From Pseudomonas putida (GTDB lineage Bacteria; Pseudomonadota; Gammaproteobacteria; Pseudomonadales; Pseudomonadaceae): a stretch of 64,000 nt of DNA. The stretch is taken from the NCBI RefSeq assembly GCF_022627325.1, contig NZ_JAETZZ010000002.1:248001-312000 (forward strand), written 5' to 3'. Positions 46,327 through 55,417 of the stretch are shown here, piece by piece; the first letter of the stretch is position 1, and each line of letters starts with the position of its first letter. The translations under genes were made by a program, and so were the position numbers. Under the pieces are notes generated by a model, which saw nothing but the letters and a program-made list of their open reading frames with translations, made no database searches and was not told the DNA's origin.

Positions 46327-49300
46327 ATGACTGATCTCGACCATCACAACCCTCATCAGCAACTGATCCAGGCACAGCTACCGGCATGGGCCAGAACCCT
46401 GCACCCTGAACACTGGCAGCGCTTGCGCGAGAGCGTGCTGCCCGCACAAGGCCTGGATGAACAACTGCCATGGTTCGCCAATGCTGCACCTGATCTGCGC
46501 GAAGCAGTGCTTGCCAGCCAGCGCCGGCTAGACAACTCGAACTACCAGCTGGCGCGCGCCACGGCTGGGTTGCGGAACGTTGCCGAATTTGCCGAAGACT
46601 TGCTCGGACAACGACTCAAAACCGAGCACCAACTGTCGGTGCCGCTGCGCAGTACCCAACTCATCCATATTCAACGCATGTTCACGTTCGGCACCTACGT
46701 CACTGGCCACACAGCCACCAGCCTGCTCGAAGCCGCCCTGCACAACTTTGAACAGCAGCCTACGTTCAGCCAGGACAGTGCCCTGGTACTGGCCGGTGAT
46801 GCACAGTTCGAAGCAACCACGGTCGTCGGCCAGACCACCCTGGGCGACAGCGATACGTTGGTGGACATCGACCTGCCGTCCGAGTCATATCGCATCAAGC
46901 CGCTGCCGCTTTCCCCCAGCAGCTTCGCCAGCAGTTGCCGCGACCTGGACATTGGGCAGCGGTATCAGGAACACCTGCATTCGATCTTCGAAACCCCCTC
47001 GAGCCCGGTACGCGCAGCTTTCATGAACACCCTGCGCGATCGCCTGCGGCTTGCCGCCGACATGGCCTTGCTGCGCCACACCATCACCGGCACCGGCCGT
47101 GACGTCATCGAGGCGCTCCTGGGCGATGCACCTCTGCCCTGCTGGCAGCCATCGCTGTTCGGCATCGCGCTGCACGAAGTCCTGATCATCGACGCTGGCA
47201 AGGCGGGGTTGCTGTTGTACCTGCCGGGTGATGAGCAGGGCCTGCTGCAGTTCCCTAGCCTTGCAGGGGTGCACGAGCATCTGGCCACCCACTTGCTGCA
47301 AGCGGGGTACCGACGCGCGTTCCAGCGCTACGTGTCATCCGTGCAGTGCTACCGCTTCTTCGACCTGCTGCAGCAGAACCTCGACGCCGCAGGTACCAGT
47401 GCCTTGGATCAACAGTGGTCGATGCGCGAGGGCGCCGACCTGCACCTGACCCTTGTCCCCATCGAGGCGCCCCTGCTGACGTTTCTCTACGACGACCATG
47501 TGGCACGCCTCAAGGCCGAGGCCGCAGCCCTGGCAGTGCCTAGCGCAGCGCTCGACCGGCAGGCGCACCAGCGGCGCATGGCCCAGTGGCAAAGCATCGG
47601 CCTGAACGCCCTGATGATTGCAGGTTTCTTCATACCCGGGGTCGGCACCCTGATGACAGGGGTAGTCGCCTGCCAGTTGCTTGGCGAGGTGTTCGAGGGT
47701 TACCAGGCGTGGAGCATCGGCGACCGCCACCTGGCCTTGCAGCACATCGAGGCGGTCGGTTTGAACCTCGCTGTGATCGGCGGGTTGCATGCAGCAGGCA
47801 AGGTGCTGCCGAAGCTGTTCAACAGCGCGCTGATGGAAAGCCTCGAACCGGTGAAGCTGCAGGACGGCAGCAAGCGACTCTGGCGAGCGGACCTGACAGG
47901 CTACGCGCGTACCGAGCCGGTACCTGCAGAACCTGAAGCCGACCCGCAAGGGCTGCAAGCCTATCAGGGCAGGCAGTTCATCCGCATGGAGGGACAACAG
48001 TATGAAGTAGCCCAGCGTGGTACCGACCCGCGCTGGAGGGTAGTCCACCCGACTGACCCCAAGGCCTACCAACCGTTGCTGGAACACAACGGCGAGGGCG
48101 CCTGGCGGGGGGAGCACGAGGTGCCCCAGGGCTGGTCCGACAGCCAGTGCATACGGCGCCTCGGCTTGCCCGTCGATACCCTGGACGATGTGCAATTGCA
48201 GCAGGCCATGGTCATCAGTGGCGTGGACCGGGCACAGTTGCTGGCAGTCCACCTGGCCGGTGAGGCCACGCCTGCACTGCTCGCCGATAGTTTGGAGCGC
48301 CTTACGCTGGCCGAGCAGATGCCCGAGCTGGGCGGCGCGGCACTGACGCGCATTTACCAGCGTACGGCAAGCGCCGCCGAACAGCGGCTGTGCCAGGCCT
48401 ATGCGCCGTTGACACCACCGCTGGCCAGGCGCCTGCTGGCGCGCCTCTCGCCAGAGGCATTGGCCGCTTGGCACTCGCAAGGTGCGCTCCCCGCCTGGCT
48501 GCAGCAGCAAGCCCAGCAGATCACCCGCGATCTACCCCTGGCCCGGGCCTTGGAGGGCCTGTACCAGCCACGCCTGGCCGACAGCGACAGCGAACGCTTG
48601 CTACTGGCCTGCATTGAACGGCATTCCGGCTGGCCACACCCCGTGCGCCTGGAAATCCGCCAAACCCATCCCGAGGGCCGCCTACTAGCGGCCATCGGCG
48701 CGCAACAGGCCAGCGAGCGTTGCGTGTTGCTCAGGTCTGACCTGGGGTACGAAGTGTTCAAGGGCGAGCGCCCGGTGGCCGGGCCCGTGTACCGCGACGC
48801 CTACCAAGCGCTGTACAGCGCAGCGCCAGCGAAACTGAAAGCGGCCTGGGGCAGCGCACAAGCCTTGGCTGAGCATACGCAACACCTGGCCGCTGCCGAG
48901 CGGGAGAAATGGCCACTGCGCCTCTGGGGCCCCCAGGCCAAGCGCCCTGCCCTGCGTCACCGGTTGCGCGGTGGCGCACCGCTCTCCCCACAGGTACCCA
49001 GTTCACCGTTCTTCGATCGGAGCGTGCCGGCGCGCTTACGCAGGCTTTACCCCAGCATCACCCAGGAGCAGGTCGAACGCTTACAGGCAGACTGGCGTAA
49101 CACGATGCGCTCTGCTCAAACGGAACTGCAAATTCGCGAAGACGCCTTGAGGCAGGTACGCATCGACCTTGATCGATGGGCGGCGGCCGTTCCCCGGCGC
49201 CGGCCCGCCGTGCGGAAGATTCTCAACGCCTGGCAGCAGAATTCGATCCGTGTGCTGTCCACCGGCCAACGCATCCACGCCCTCGACCTGAAAAACTTCG

Positions 49301-50115
49301 AGCTTGAAAACAGCGACTTGGCGTCCCTCACACTGCCAACGGGTTTGAGCCACATCGCCGACCTTGACCTCAGCGGTAACAACGCCCTGAGCGAGTTGCC
49401 CGCACACTGGCTGCAAAGCCTGCCCCAACTGCAGCGCCTGACCTTGAGCCGTTGCCGCTTCGACGCGGTTCCCGAGCTTCGGGTACCCGGCAACCTGCAA
49501 TGGCTTGACCTTGAACATAACCGCATCAGCTGGGACGCCCGCGCACAGGCAGCGCTGGAGCGACTGACCGGGTTGAGGGTGCTGGACCTGTCTCAGAACC
49601 CCTTGCTCCAGGCGCCGAACCTGCAGCACCTGCCGGGGCTTGGCTCGGTGTTCCTGGTCAATTGCGGCCTGACCGAACTCCCCCAAGGCCTTGAGCGCCT
49701 GGAGTCGGCGTTGATCATCGACCTGTCCGAGAACCAGTTCCAGCGCCTGGCGCCGGGCTTCACCCTGCCCGTTGACACCGCCAATGCCCTGACCCTGGAA
49801 AGCCCGGCGCTTGGGCCGCACATTCGCGAGCAGATTGAAGAGTATTACCAGTTGCAGGGTGCGGACCTGCTGGTGTCGGATATCGACTACCAGCCACTGC
49901 TGGCCGACGCCAGTGCAAGGCGGCTGCAGCTGTGGACGCGGGTGCCATTGCACTACCGACGCGCGCTGCGCCAACTGATCGACGACGCGGCCGATTACGA
50001 TGACACCCTGACGGGCCTGGAATCACTGTGGCGTCGCCTGGAGCGGATGGATACAGACCCCGCCTTCCGCGAGCTGGCGCTGGACTCGCCAGCCAGCCTG
50101 CTGTTGGATCTCTGA
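46327..50115 (+). CDS. Large dermonecrotic-toxin-domain (DUF6543) LRR protein with truncated NEL-like end
   Basis: A 1262-residue protein. The N-terminal 500 residues (LPAWARTLHPEHWQRLR near 20, NSNYQLARATAGLRNVAEFAEDLL) fit the DUF6543/dermonecrotic toxin domain of Pseudomonas NEL-type proteins. A paired hydrophobic segment, LNALMIAGFFIPGVGTLMTGVVACQLLG, lies near 425-455. About six leucine-rich repeats run from 980 to 1140 (ALDLKNFELENSDLASLTLPTGLSHIADLDLSGNN ... GLRVLDLSQNPLL). The last 120 residues (REQIEEYYQLQ ... LESLWRRLERMDTDPAFRELALDS) look like the start of a NEL ubiquitin ligase domain, but the ORF ends before a catalytic Cys is reached. ATG 46327 has CAGG upstream; ATG 46312 is an alternative. 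No secretion system is adjacent. Confidence 0.75.
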   Translation: MTDLDHHNPHQQLIQAQLPAWARTLHPEHWQRLRESVLPAQGLDEQLPWFANAAPDLREAVLASQRRLDNSNYQLARATAGLRNVAEFAEDLLGQRLKTEHQLSVPLRSTQLIHIQRMFTFGTYVTGHTATSLLEAALHNFEQQPTFSQDSALVLAGDAQFEATTVVGQTTLGDSDTLVDIDLPSESYRIKPLPLSPSSFASSCRDLDIGQRYQEHLHSIFETPSSPVRAAFMNTLRDRLRLAADMALLRHTITGTGRDVIEALLGDAPLPCWQPSLFGIALHEVLIIDAGKAGLLLYLPGDEQGLLQFPSLAGVHEHLATHLLQAGYRRAFQRYVSSVQCYRFFDLLQQNLDAAGTSALDQQWSMREGADLHLTLVPIEAPLLTFLYDDHVARLKAEAAALAVPSAALDRQAHQRRMAQWQSIGLNALMIAGFFIPGVGTLMTGVVACQLLGEVFEGYQAWSIGDRHLALQHIEAVGLNLAVIGGLHAAGKVLPKLFNSALMESLEPVKLQDGSKRLWRADLTGYARTEPVPAEPEADPQGLQAYQGRQFIRMEGQQYEVAQRGTDPRWRVVHPTDPKAYQPLLEHNGEGAWRGEHEVPQGWSDSQCIRRLGLPVDTLDDVQLQQAMVISGVDRAQLLAVHLAGEATPALLADSLERLTLAEQMPELGGAALTRIYQRTASAAEQRLCQAYAPLTPPLARRLLARLSPEALAAWHSQGALPAWLQQQAQQITRDLPLARALEGLYQPRLADSDSERLLLACIERHSGWPHPVRLEIRQTHPEGRLLAAIGAQQASERCVLLRSDLGYEVFKGERPVAGPVYRDAYQALYSAAPAKLKAAWGSAQALAEHTQHLAAAEREKWPLRLWGPQAKRPALRHRLRGGAPLSPQVPSSPFFDRSVPARLRRLYPSITQEQVERLQADWRNTMRSAQTELQIREDALRQVRIDLDRWAAAVPRRRPAVRKILNAWQQNSIRVLSTGQRIHALDLKNFELENSDLASLTLPTGLSHIADLDLSGNNALSELPAHWLQSLPQLQRLTLSRCRFDAVPELRVPGNLQWLDLEHNRISWDARAQAALERLTGLRVLDLSQNPLLQAPNLQHLPGLGSVFLVNCGLTELPQGLERLESALIIDLSENQFQRLAPGFTLPVDTANALTLESPALGPHIREQIEEYYQLQGADLLVSDIDYQPLLADASARRLQLWTRVPLHYRRALRQLIDDAADYDDTLTGLESLWRRLERMDTDPAFRELALDSPASLLLDL

Positions 50116-50121
50116 GGCGGG

Positions 50122-51723
50122 TCAGGCGCTGCCCTGGCGGCCCCGCTCGGTACGGGTCGCCAGCCAGCGCGCAAGGTCCGCCGCCGGCATTGGCCGGGCC
50201 AGCAGATAGCCCTGCCCCTGGTCGCATCCGGCGTTGCGCAAGAAGTCATACTGCTCCTGGGTTTCAATGCCCTCGGCAGTGATCCGGAAGCCCAGCGCGT
50301 GGCCCAGGTCGATGATGGCCCGGGCCACGGCCACTGCATCGTCATCGTCCGGCAAGTCCTTGATGAACGCACGATCGATCTTCAGGTGATCGATCGGCAG
50401 CGCTCGCAAATACGCCAAGGAAGAATAGCCCGTGCCGAAGTCGTCCACGGCCGTGGTCACGCCCATGGCCTGCAATTGGGCCAGTACCTCACAGGCCTGT
50501 TGCTGGCTTTCCATCAGCAGACTTTCGGTGATTTCCACTTCCAGCAGGCTCGGCGCCAGGCCGTGACACTCCAGCGCCTGGGCCAGGCTGGAGACATAGT
50601 CGCTGCGCTCGATCTGCAGCGCCGCCACGTTGATCGCCATGGGCCCGGGTACGCGGTCTTCGTCACGCCAGGTGGCCATCTGAGCGCAGGCAAGCGCCAA
50701 CACCCGCTCACCTAGCGGGATGATCAAGCCCGTACGCTCGGCCAACGGAATGAATTCGGCAGGTGACACCAGGCCATGGACCGGGTCGCGCCAGCGCAGC
50801 AATGCCTCGACACCCTGCACGCAGCCGCTGAACAGGTCGACCTTGGGTTGATACCACAGCTCGAACTCGTTCGCCTGCAAGGCACGGCGCAGGTTGCGCT
50901 CAAGCTCCAGGCGCTGCTGCAGGCGGGCTGTCATATCCGTGTGGTAAGGGCGCCAGGCGTTGCGCCCACTTTCTTTGGCTGCATACATCGCCGTATCGGC
51001 GTGACGCAGCAGGCTGCCGACATCCTCGCCATGCTGCGGGCACCTGGCCAGCCCGATACTGCCGGTCACCAGGGCGGTGCTGCCGTTGAGGTCGAACGGC
51101 CGCTGCAGGCAACGCAGCAGATGGCCAACCTGATGGCTGACCTGGCCTTGGGTGCCGCGCAGCATGAAAACGAACTCGTCGCCGCCCAGGCGACATACCC
51201 GGTCAGCCGCGTCCAGCTCCTGCAAAAAGCGTGCGGTGGCTTGCTGCAGCAACAGGTCACCCATGGCATGACCGAGGCTGTCGTTCACCTGTTTGAAGCC
51301 ATCGATGTCCAGCATCAGCACAGCCAGGCCATCGCCCTTGAGAATGGCATCGGCCAGCTGTTGCTGGAACAGCACGCGGTTGGGCAAGCCAGTGATGGTG
51401 TCGTAATGGGCCAGCCGCTCAAGCTGCGCCTGGGAGCTACGCAGTTCTCGGTTGCGTTGCTGCAGCTGGCGTTGCTTGCGGTTGATCAAGGCCAGGAACA
51501 GGCTGGTCAAACCCGTACAGGCCAGGGCGAACCAGAGCAGCGGCGAGACCAGAGGGCTGGTCAACAGGCCGCCAGGCTGGCGTTGCACGTCCAGGTTGCC
51601 CAGCAGCACCGACAGGGCGATGCCGACCAGGGCAAAGCCTACCGGCATCAGGCTGCCAAGGGAGCGGCGCGGCAGGCCGGTGGGCGGCGGCTCATCAGGT
51701 AGTGGGGTATTGGACGGAGTCAT
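50122..51723 (-). CDS. GGDEF-EAL c-di-GMP signalling protein, membrane-bound
   Basis: A 533-residue protein with two N-terminal membrane segments (about 26-42 and 62-80), a short coiled coil, a GGDEF domain (about 98-260) and an EAL domain (about 275-525). RLGGDEFVFM near 175 keeps an intact active-site motif. The EAL domain keeps VEALLRWRDP near 307, the Asn/Glu ligands in ITESLLMES near 400, and DDFGTGYSSLAYLRALPIDHLKIDRAFI near 422-450, so phosphodiesterase activity looks possible. It may switch between making and breaking c-di-GMP. It is convergent with the toxin-like gene, and both exopolysaccharide systems nearby are of types often controlled by c-di-GMP. Confidence 0.92.
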   Translation of the reverse strand: MTPSNTPLPDEPPPTGLPRRSLGSLMPVGFALVGIALSVLLGNLDVQRQPGGLLTSPLVSPLLWFALACTGLTSLFLALINRKQRQLQQRNRELRSSQAQLERLAHYDTITGLPNRVLFQQQLADAILKGDGLAVLMLDIDGFKQVNDSLGHAMGDLLLQQATARFLQELDAADRVCRLGGDEFVFMLRGTQGQVSHQVGHLLRCLQRPFDLNGSTALVTGSIGLARCPQHGEDVGSLLRHADTAMYAAKESGRNAWRPYHTDMTARLQQRLELERNLRRALQANEFELWYQPKVDLFSGCVQGVEALLRWRDPVHGLVSPAEFIPLAERTGLIIPLGERVLALACAQMATWRDEDRVPGPMAINVAALQIERSDYVSSLAQALECHGLAPSLLEVEITESLLMESQQQACEVLAQLQAMGVTTAVDDFGTGYSSLAYLRALPIDHLKIDRAFIKDLPDDDDAVAVARAIIDLGHALGFRITAEGIETQEQYDFLRNAGCDQGQGYLLARPMPAADLARWLATRTERGRQGSA

Positions 51724-51861
51724 AGGCCTTGGTATGCGCTCGATTAATTCTGTATCGGCGCACTGCGGGCAATATTGAGCCAGACTGGTATTTTTCTTTC
51801 GGCGGGTGCATCCTCGAAGCTGAAGCGATTCACCTACCCAGACTTGTGAGGTGCAGCACAC

Positions 51862-53481
51862 ATGGACCATCTGCTCGATTCGCTGTTTCCTGCTGCCGGG
51901 GATGTCCCTACCCCCTGGCAGCTGGATGCCCCCCTGGAGCAACGCGATTACCTGGTCAATGGCGAACTGAGGCGCTGGGACGGCCCGCTGGCCACCGTGC
52001 GCAGCCCGGTATGGCTGAAGGAAGGCGGCGGCGAGCGCCAGGTGATCCTCGGCAGCGCCCCGCTGCTCGATGCCGATACGGCCCTGACGGCACTGGACGC
52101 CGCGGTACAGGCCTATGACAAAGGCCGCGGCGCGTGGCCGAACATGCGTGTGGCCGAACGCATCCAGCATGTGGAAACCTTCCTGGCGCGCATGCGCGAA
52201 CAGCGCCAGGCCGTGGTCAAGCTGCTGATGTGGGAGATCGGCAAGAACCTCAAGGACTCCGAGAAGGAGTTCGATCGCACCTGCGACTATATCGTCGACA
52301 CCATCAACGCCCTGAAAGACCTCGACCGCCGGTCCAGCCGCTTCGAACTCGAACAGGGCACGCTCGGCCAGATCCGCCGCGCGCCACTGGGCGTGGCCTT
52401 GTGCATGGGGCCTTACAACTACCCGCTCAATGAAACCTTCACCACGTTGATTCCCGCGCTGATCATGGGCAACACAGTGGTGTTCAAACCGGCCAAATTC
52501 GGCGTGCTGCTGATTCGCCCGCTCCTCGAAGCGTTCCGTGACAGCTTTCCGCCGGGGGTGATCAACGTCATTTATGGCCGCGGGCGCGAAACGGTCAGTG
52601 CCTTGATGGCCAGCGGCAAGGTCGACGTGTTCGCCTTCATCGGCACGCACAAGGCCGCCAGCGATCTGAAAAAGCTCCACCCGCGCCCGCACCGCCTGCG
52701 CGCCGCCCTGGGGCTCGATGCCAAGAACCCCGGCATCGTGCTGCCCCAGGTAGACCTGGACAATGCAGTCGAAGAAGCGGTCACCGGCGCGTTGTCGTTC
52801 AATGGCCAGCGTTGCACCGCACTGAAGATCCTGTTCGTCCATGAGGACGTGGTCGAACCGTTTCTGGACAAATTCCAGCGCAAGCTCGCTGCGCTCAAGC
52901 CAGGCATGCCCTGGGAGCCAGGGGTGGCCCTGACGCCGCTGCCGGAGCCGGGCAAGGTCGATTACCTCGACGCCCTGGTGGCAGATGCCACGGCCAAAGG
53001 CGCGCGGGTGGTCAACGAGGGGGGTGGGCACAGCCGCGGGTCGTTCTTCTACCCTGCCCTGCTCTACCCGGTAACCTGCGACATGCGGGTGTACCACGAA
53101 GAGCAATTCGGGCCCGTGGTACCGGTGGTGCCCTATCGCGACTTGCAGACGGTGATCGACTACGTGCTCGATTCCGACTTCGGCCAGCAGTTGAGCCTGT
53201 TCGGCAACGACCCGAAGACCATCGGCAGCCTGGTCGATATCTTTGCCAACCAGGTCGGCCGTATCAACCTCAATGCCCAGTGCCAGCGCGGCCCCGACAC
53301 CTACCCCTTCAATGGTCGCAAGAACAGCGCCGAGGGTACCTTGTCGGTGCATGACGCCTTGCGCGTGTTCTCTATCCGTACCTTGGTCGCGACCCGCTTC
53401 CAGGAAGCCAACAAGGAACTGATCAGCGAAATCATCCGCAACCGGCAATCGACCTTCCTCACCACCGATTACATCTTCTGA
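51862..53481 (+). CDS. NADP-dependent glyceraldehyde-3-phosphate dehydrogenase-like aldehyde dehydrogenase
   Basis: A 539-residue aldehyde dehydrogenase of the ALDH11/GapN-like group. LGVALCMGPYNYPLNETFTTLIPALIMGNTVVFKPAK near 175-212 and the catalytic cysteine in SFNGQRCTALKILFV near 318 are clear; EEQFGPVVPVVPY near 412 also fits. At the usual general-base position (LELGGKNP in most members) the sequence reads ALGLDAKNP near 290, so the Glu is missing. GapN enzymes oxidise glyceraldehyde-3-phosphate to 3-phosphoglycerate with NADPH gain; the substrate here is inferred only from the family label. GAGG lies about 10 bases before the ATG. Confidence 0.8.
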   Translation: MDHLLDSLFPAAGDVPTPWQLDAPLEQRDYLVNGELRRWDGPLATVRSPVWLKEGGGERQVILGSAPLLDADTALTALDAAVQAYDKGRGAWPNMRVAERIQHVETFLARMREQRQAVVKLLMWEIGKNLKDSEKEFDRTCDYIVDTINALKDLDRRSSRFELEQGTLGQIRRAPLGVALCMGPYNYPLNETFTTLIPALIMGNTVVFKPAKFGVLLIRPLLEAFRDSFPPGVINVIYGRGRETVSALMASGKVDVFAFIGTHKAASDLKKLHPRPHRLRAALGLDAKNPGIVLPQVDLDNAVEEAVTGALSFNGQRCTALKILFVHEDVVEPFLDKFQRKLAALKPGMPWEPGVALTPLPEPGKVDYLDALVADATAKGARVVNEGGGHSRGSFFYPALLYPVTCDMRVYHEEQFGPVVPVVPYRDLQTVIDYVLDSDFGQQLSLFGNDPKTIGSLVDIFANQVGRINLNAQCQRGPDTYPFNGRKNSAEGTLSVHDALRVFSIRTLVATRFQEANKELISEIIRNRQSTFLTTDYIF

Positions 53482-53602
53482 CCCGGCCATGCTTATAGAC
53501 AAACGATCTAGCGAACCTGTCGATCTTCGAGCGGCCTGACCGACTCTATGCAAAAGGGGCGCAACCCGCCCCTTTCGCATTCATCTCAGAGGAGTGTCGA
53601 AC

Positions 53603-54070
53603 ATGGCAGCCAGCCCGATTCCACAAGGCCAACACAGCATTACCCCGTACCTGGGCATCAAGGATGCCGCCAAGGCCATCGACTTCTACAAGCAAGCCTT
53701 CGGCGCGGTCGAAATGTTCCGTCTAGAGGGCCCGGACGGCCGTGTAGGCCACGCCGAGCTGAAGATCGGCGATTCTTCGCTGATGCTCGCCGACCCATGC
53801 GACATGGCCGGAGGGCTGGCGCCCAGCCAGTCACTCAACGGTGTCGCCGTTGGCCTGCACCTGTACGTGGAGGACTGCGACAAGGTCTACGCCCAGGCCA
53901 TCGCAGCAGGAGCAAGCCCCCTGCATGAGGTAAAGGACCAGTTCTACGGCGACCGCAGCGGCACGTTGAAAGACCCGTTCGGCAACCTGTGGTTCGTCTC
54001 CACCCATAAAGAAGACCTCAGCCCCGACGAAATTCGCGCCCGCGCGGCAACACTGTTCGCCGGCAACTGA
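53603..54070 (+). CDS. VOC-superfamily protein (PhnB/glyoxalase-like)
   Basis: A 155-residue protein with paired beta-alpha-beta-beta-beta modules. SITPYLGIKDAAKAIDFYKQAFGAVEMFRLEGPDGRVGHAELKIGDSSLMLAD at about 12-65 is typical of the PhnB/YdeN-like VOC group, as is the DPFGNLWFVSTHKEDLSPDEI end. Metal ligands are not certain. GAGGAG sits eight bases before ATG 53603; the GTG at 53594 is less likely. Function unknown; members include resistance proteins and small-molecule isomerases. Confidence 0.82.
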   Translation: MAASPIPQGQHSITPYLGIKDAAKAIDFYKQAFGAVEMFRLEGPDGRVGHAELKIGDSSLMLADPCDMAGGLAPSQSLNGVAVGLHLYVEDCDKVYAQAIAAGASPLHEVKDQFYGDRSGTLKDPFGNLWFVSTHKEDLSPDEIRARAATLFAGN

Positions 54071-54133
54071 GCGATTGGTTGAAAGCGGCGCAACTTTGCC
54101 TGAAGCTTGTGGCTCGTAGCTTGGAGCTGCTTC

Positions 54134-55321
54134 ATGCGAATCATCGACAAAACCGCCGCGCAGGTACGTAGCCTGACCCCGGCCGAAGAGGCACTGCTGC
54201 AGGCATTCGCCACCGGCACCCTCACAGGCCCCGGCCTGTTACAGGCCAACCAGTTGCTGATGAAGGTGCGCAGCGCCAACCAGTGGCTGGCATGCGATTG
54301 CCGCAAGGACGCCCTGCCGGTGCTCAATGTCACCCTCAATGGCAGCACCGGCACGCTGTTTCTCAAGAACAACCCCGGCACCGCCGAGCATGCACCCGGC
54401 TGCCCGTTCAGCAAAGACGAGCGTGAGGGCGCCGACCATGAGCAAGACCCTGCCCCGCCCGCCGCCTGGCTGGCGCCAGACACACCATTGCGCCTGCTCG
54501 GCGACTTCCGCAAGGCCAGCGACGGCACGGGCGGCGCCGGCGATGGCAATGAACGCCGCGATCAACAGCGCCTGCTCTCACTGCTGCTGACCTGGATCGA
54601 AACCAGCGGCTTGAACCTCTACGCCACGCACCTGAAGAAAGACCTGACCAGCCAGTTCGCCGAACTGCGCAGCGTCGCCAGCCGTTACCCGCTGCTCGAA
54701 CGCGTGCCCGCCAGCAACTACCTGGAAACCCGGCTGGACATGAAGCACATGATGATGCTCAAGGCCCGCCTGCGCGAAGCCACGGTGTTCGGCAGCCACC
54801 GCCGCCACGGTTTGCTGCTGGACTGCGTCGACCAGATCAAGGGCCGCAAGCTGTTCAACAACCGCAGCGAAGACGGTTTCGACTTCCAGGGGCACCATCT
54901 GTACTGGGGCGGCAGTCGGGCATCCGGGCCGCTGCTGGCGCTGACCCTGTACTCGCCCACCAGCGCAGGCAGTCACTTCTATGAACTGATCCACGTGGCC
55001 AGCGTGCCGGTGCTGTCGCGCGCTCACCTGTTCCCGGTTTACCGCGACGAGGAACGTGAGCCGCTCAAGGCCTTGGTGTCGTTGATTGACTGGATGGCCA
55101 GCAAGGGGGTGAAAGTGCAGATGCGCAGGCCGGTGATCGGTGGACAGGTGATGGATGAACTGGTGCTGACCTCCGACCAGGACCGCGTGCTGTCGGTGTC
55201 GCTGCTGGAGCAGCCGGTGGGGCCGGAACCGGACGCCGAGAACTTCAAGCGCTACGCCGACTTCAAGAGCCTGGAGACATTCCGCAAGTTCGTGGCCGGG
55301 TTCTTCATGCGCGAGCGCTGA
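54134..55321 (+). CDS. Conserved hypothetical protein with cysteine-rich N-terminal motif
   Basis: A 395-residue protein that I cannot assign. WLACDCRKD near residue 57 and the later EHAPGCPF near 95 give a C-x-C ... H-x3-C arrangement that could bind zinc, recalling recombination- or plasmid-associated proteins with a C-terminal nuclease-like half. The C-terminal half is rich in charged and hydrophobic strands (HLFPVYRDEEREPLKALVSLIDWMASKGVKVQMRRPVIGG). No membrane segment or signal. GGAG lies eight bases before ATG 54134. Confidence 0.6.
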   Translation: MRIIDKTAAQVRSLTPAEEALLQAFATGTLTGPGLLQANQLLMKVRSANQWLACDCRKDALPVLNVTLNGSTGTLFLKNNPGTAEHAPGCPFSKDEREGADHEQDPAPPAAWLAPDTPLRLLGDFRKASDGTGGAGDGNERRDQQRLLSLLLTWIETSGLNLYATHLKKDLTSQFAELRSVASRYPLLERVPASNYLETRLDMKHMMMLKARLREATVFGSHRRHGLLLDCVDQIKGRKLFNNRSEDGFDFQGHHLYWGGSRASGPLLALTLYSPTSAGSHFYELIHVASVPVLSRAHLFPVYRDEEREPLKALVSLIDWMASKGVKVQMRRPVIGGQVMDELVLTSDQDRVLSVSLLEQPVGPEPDAENFKRYADFKSLETFRKFVAGFFMRER

Positions 55322-55362
55322 GCCGGCCATTGTGGCGTGCCGGCCCATGGTCTGGGTGTTGC

Positions 55363-55415
55363 GGGGCTGTTCAGATCGAGCGCCCCGTGCGCGGCCTTCG
55401 ATCTCAACAGCGCCC
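55363..55415. terminator. Long imperfect hairpin between convergent genes
   Basis: GGGGCTGTTCAGATCGA (55363-55379) pairs with TCGATCTCAACAGCGCCC (55398-55415) except for two mismatches. It lies between the stops of the hypothetical gene and ilvA and can act for both strands. One arm shares CAGATCGAGCGCC with the hairpin at 4661-4698. Confidence 0.5.
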
Positions 55416-55417
55416 GA

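Noticed and set aside
46327..50115. Toxin-like gene as part of a secretion-system island
   Set aside because: No type III or type VI apparatus, chaperone or immunity gene is adjacent; neighbours are chromosomal signalling and metabolic genes.
50122..53580. A 1152-codon minus-strand reading frame
   Set aside because: The upstream 600 codons are antisense to the aldehyde dehydrogenase gene. The GGDEF-EAL protein starts at 51723 with its membrane segments.
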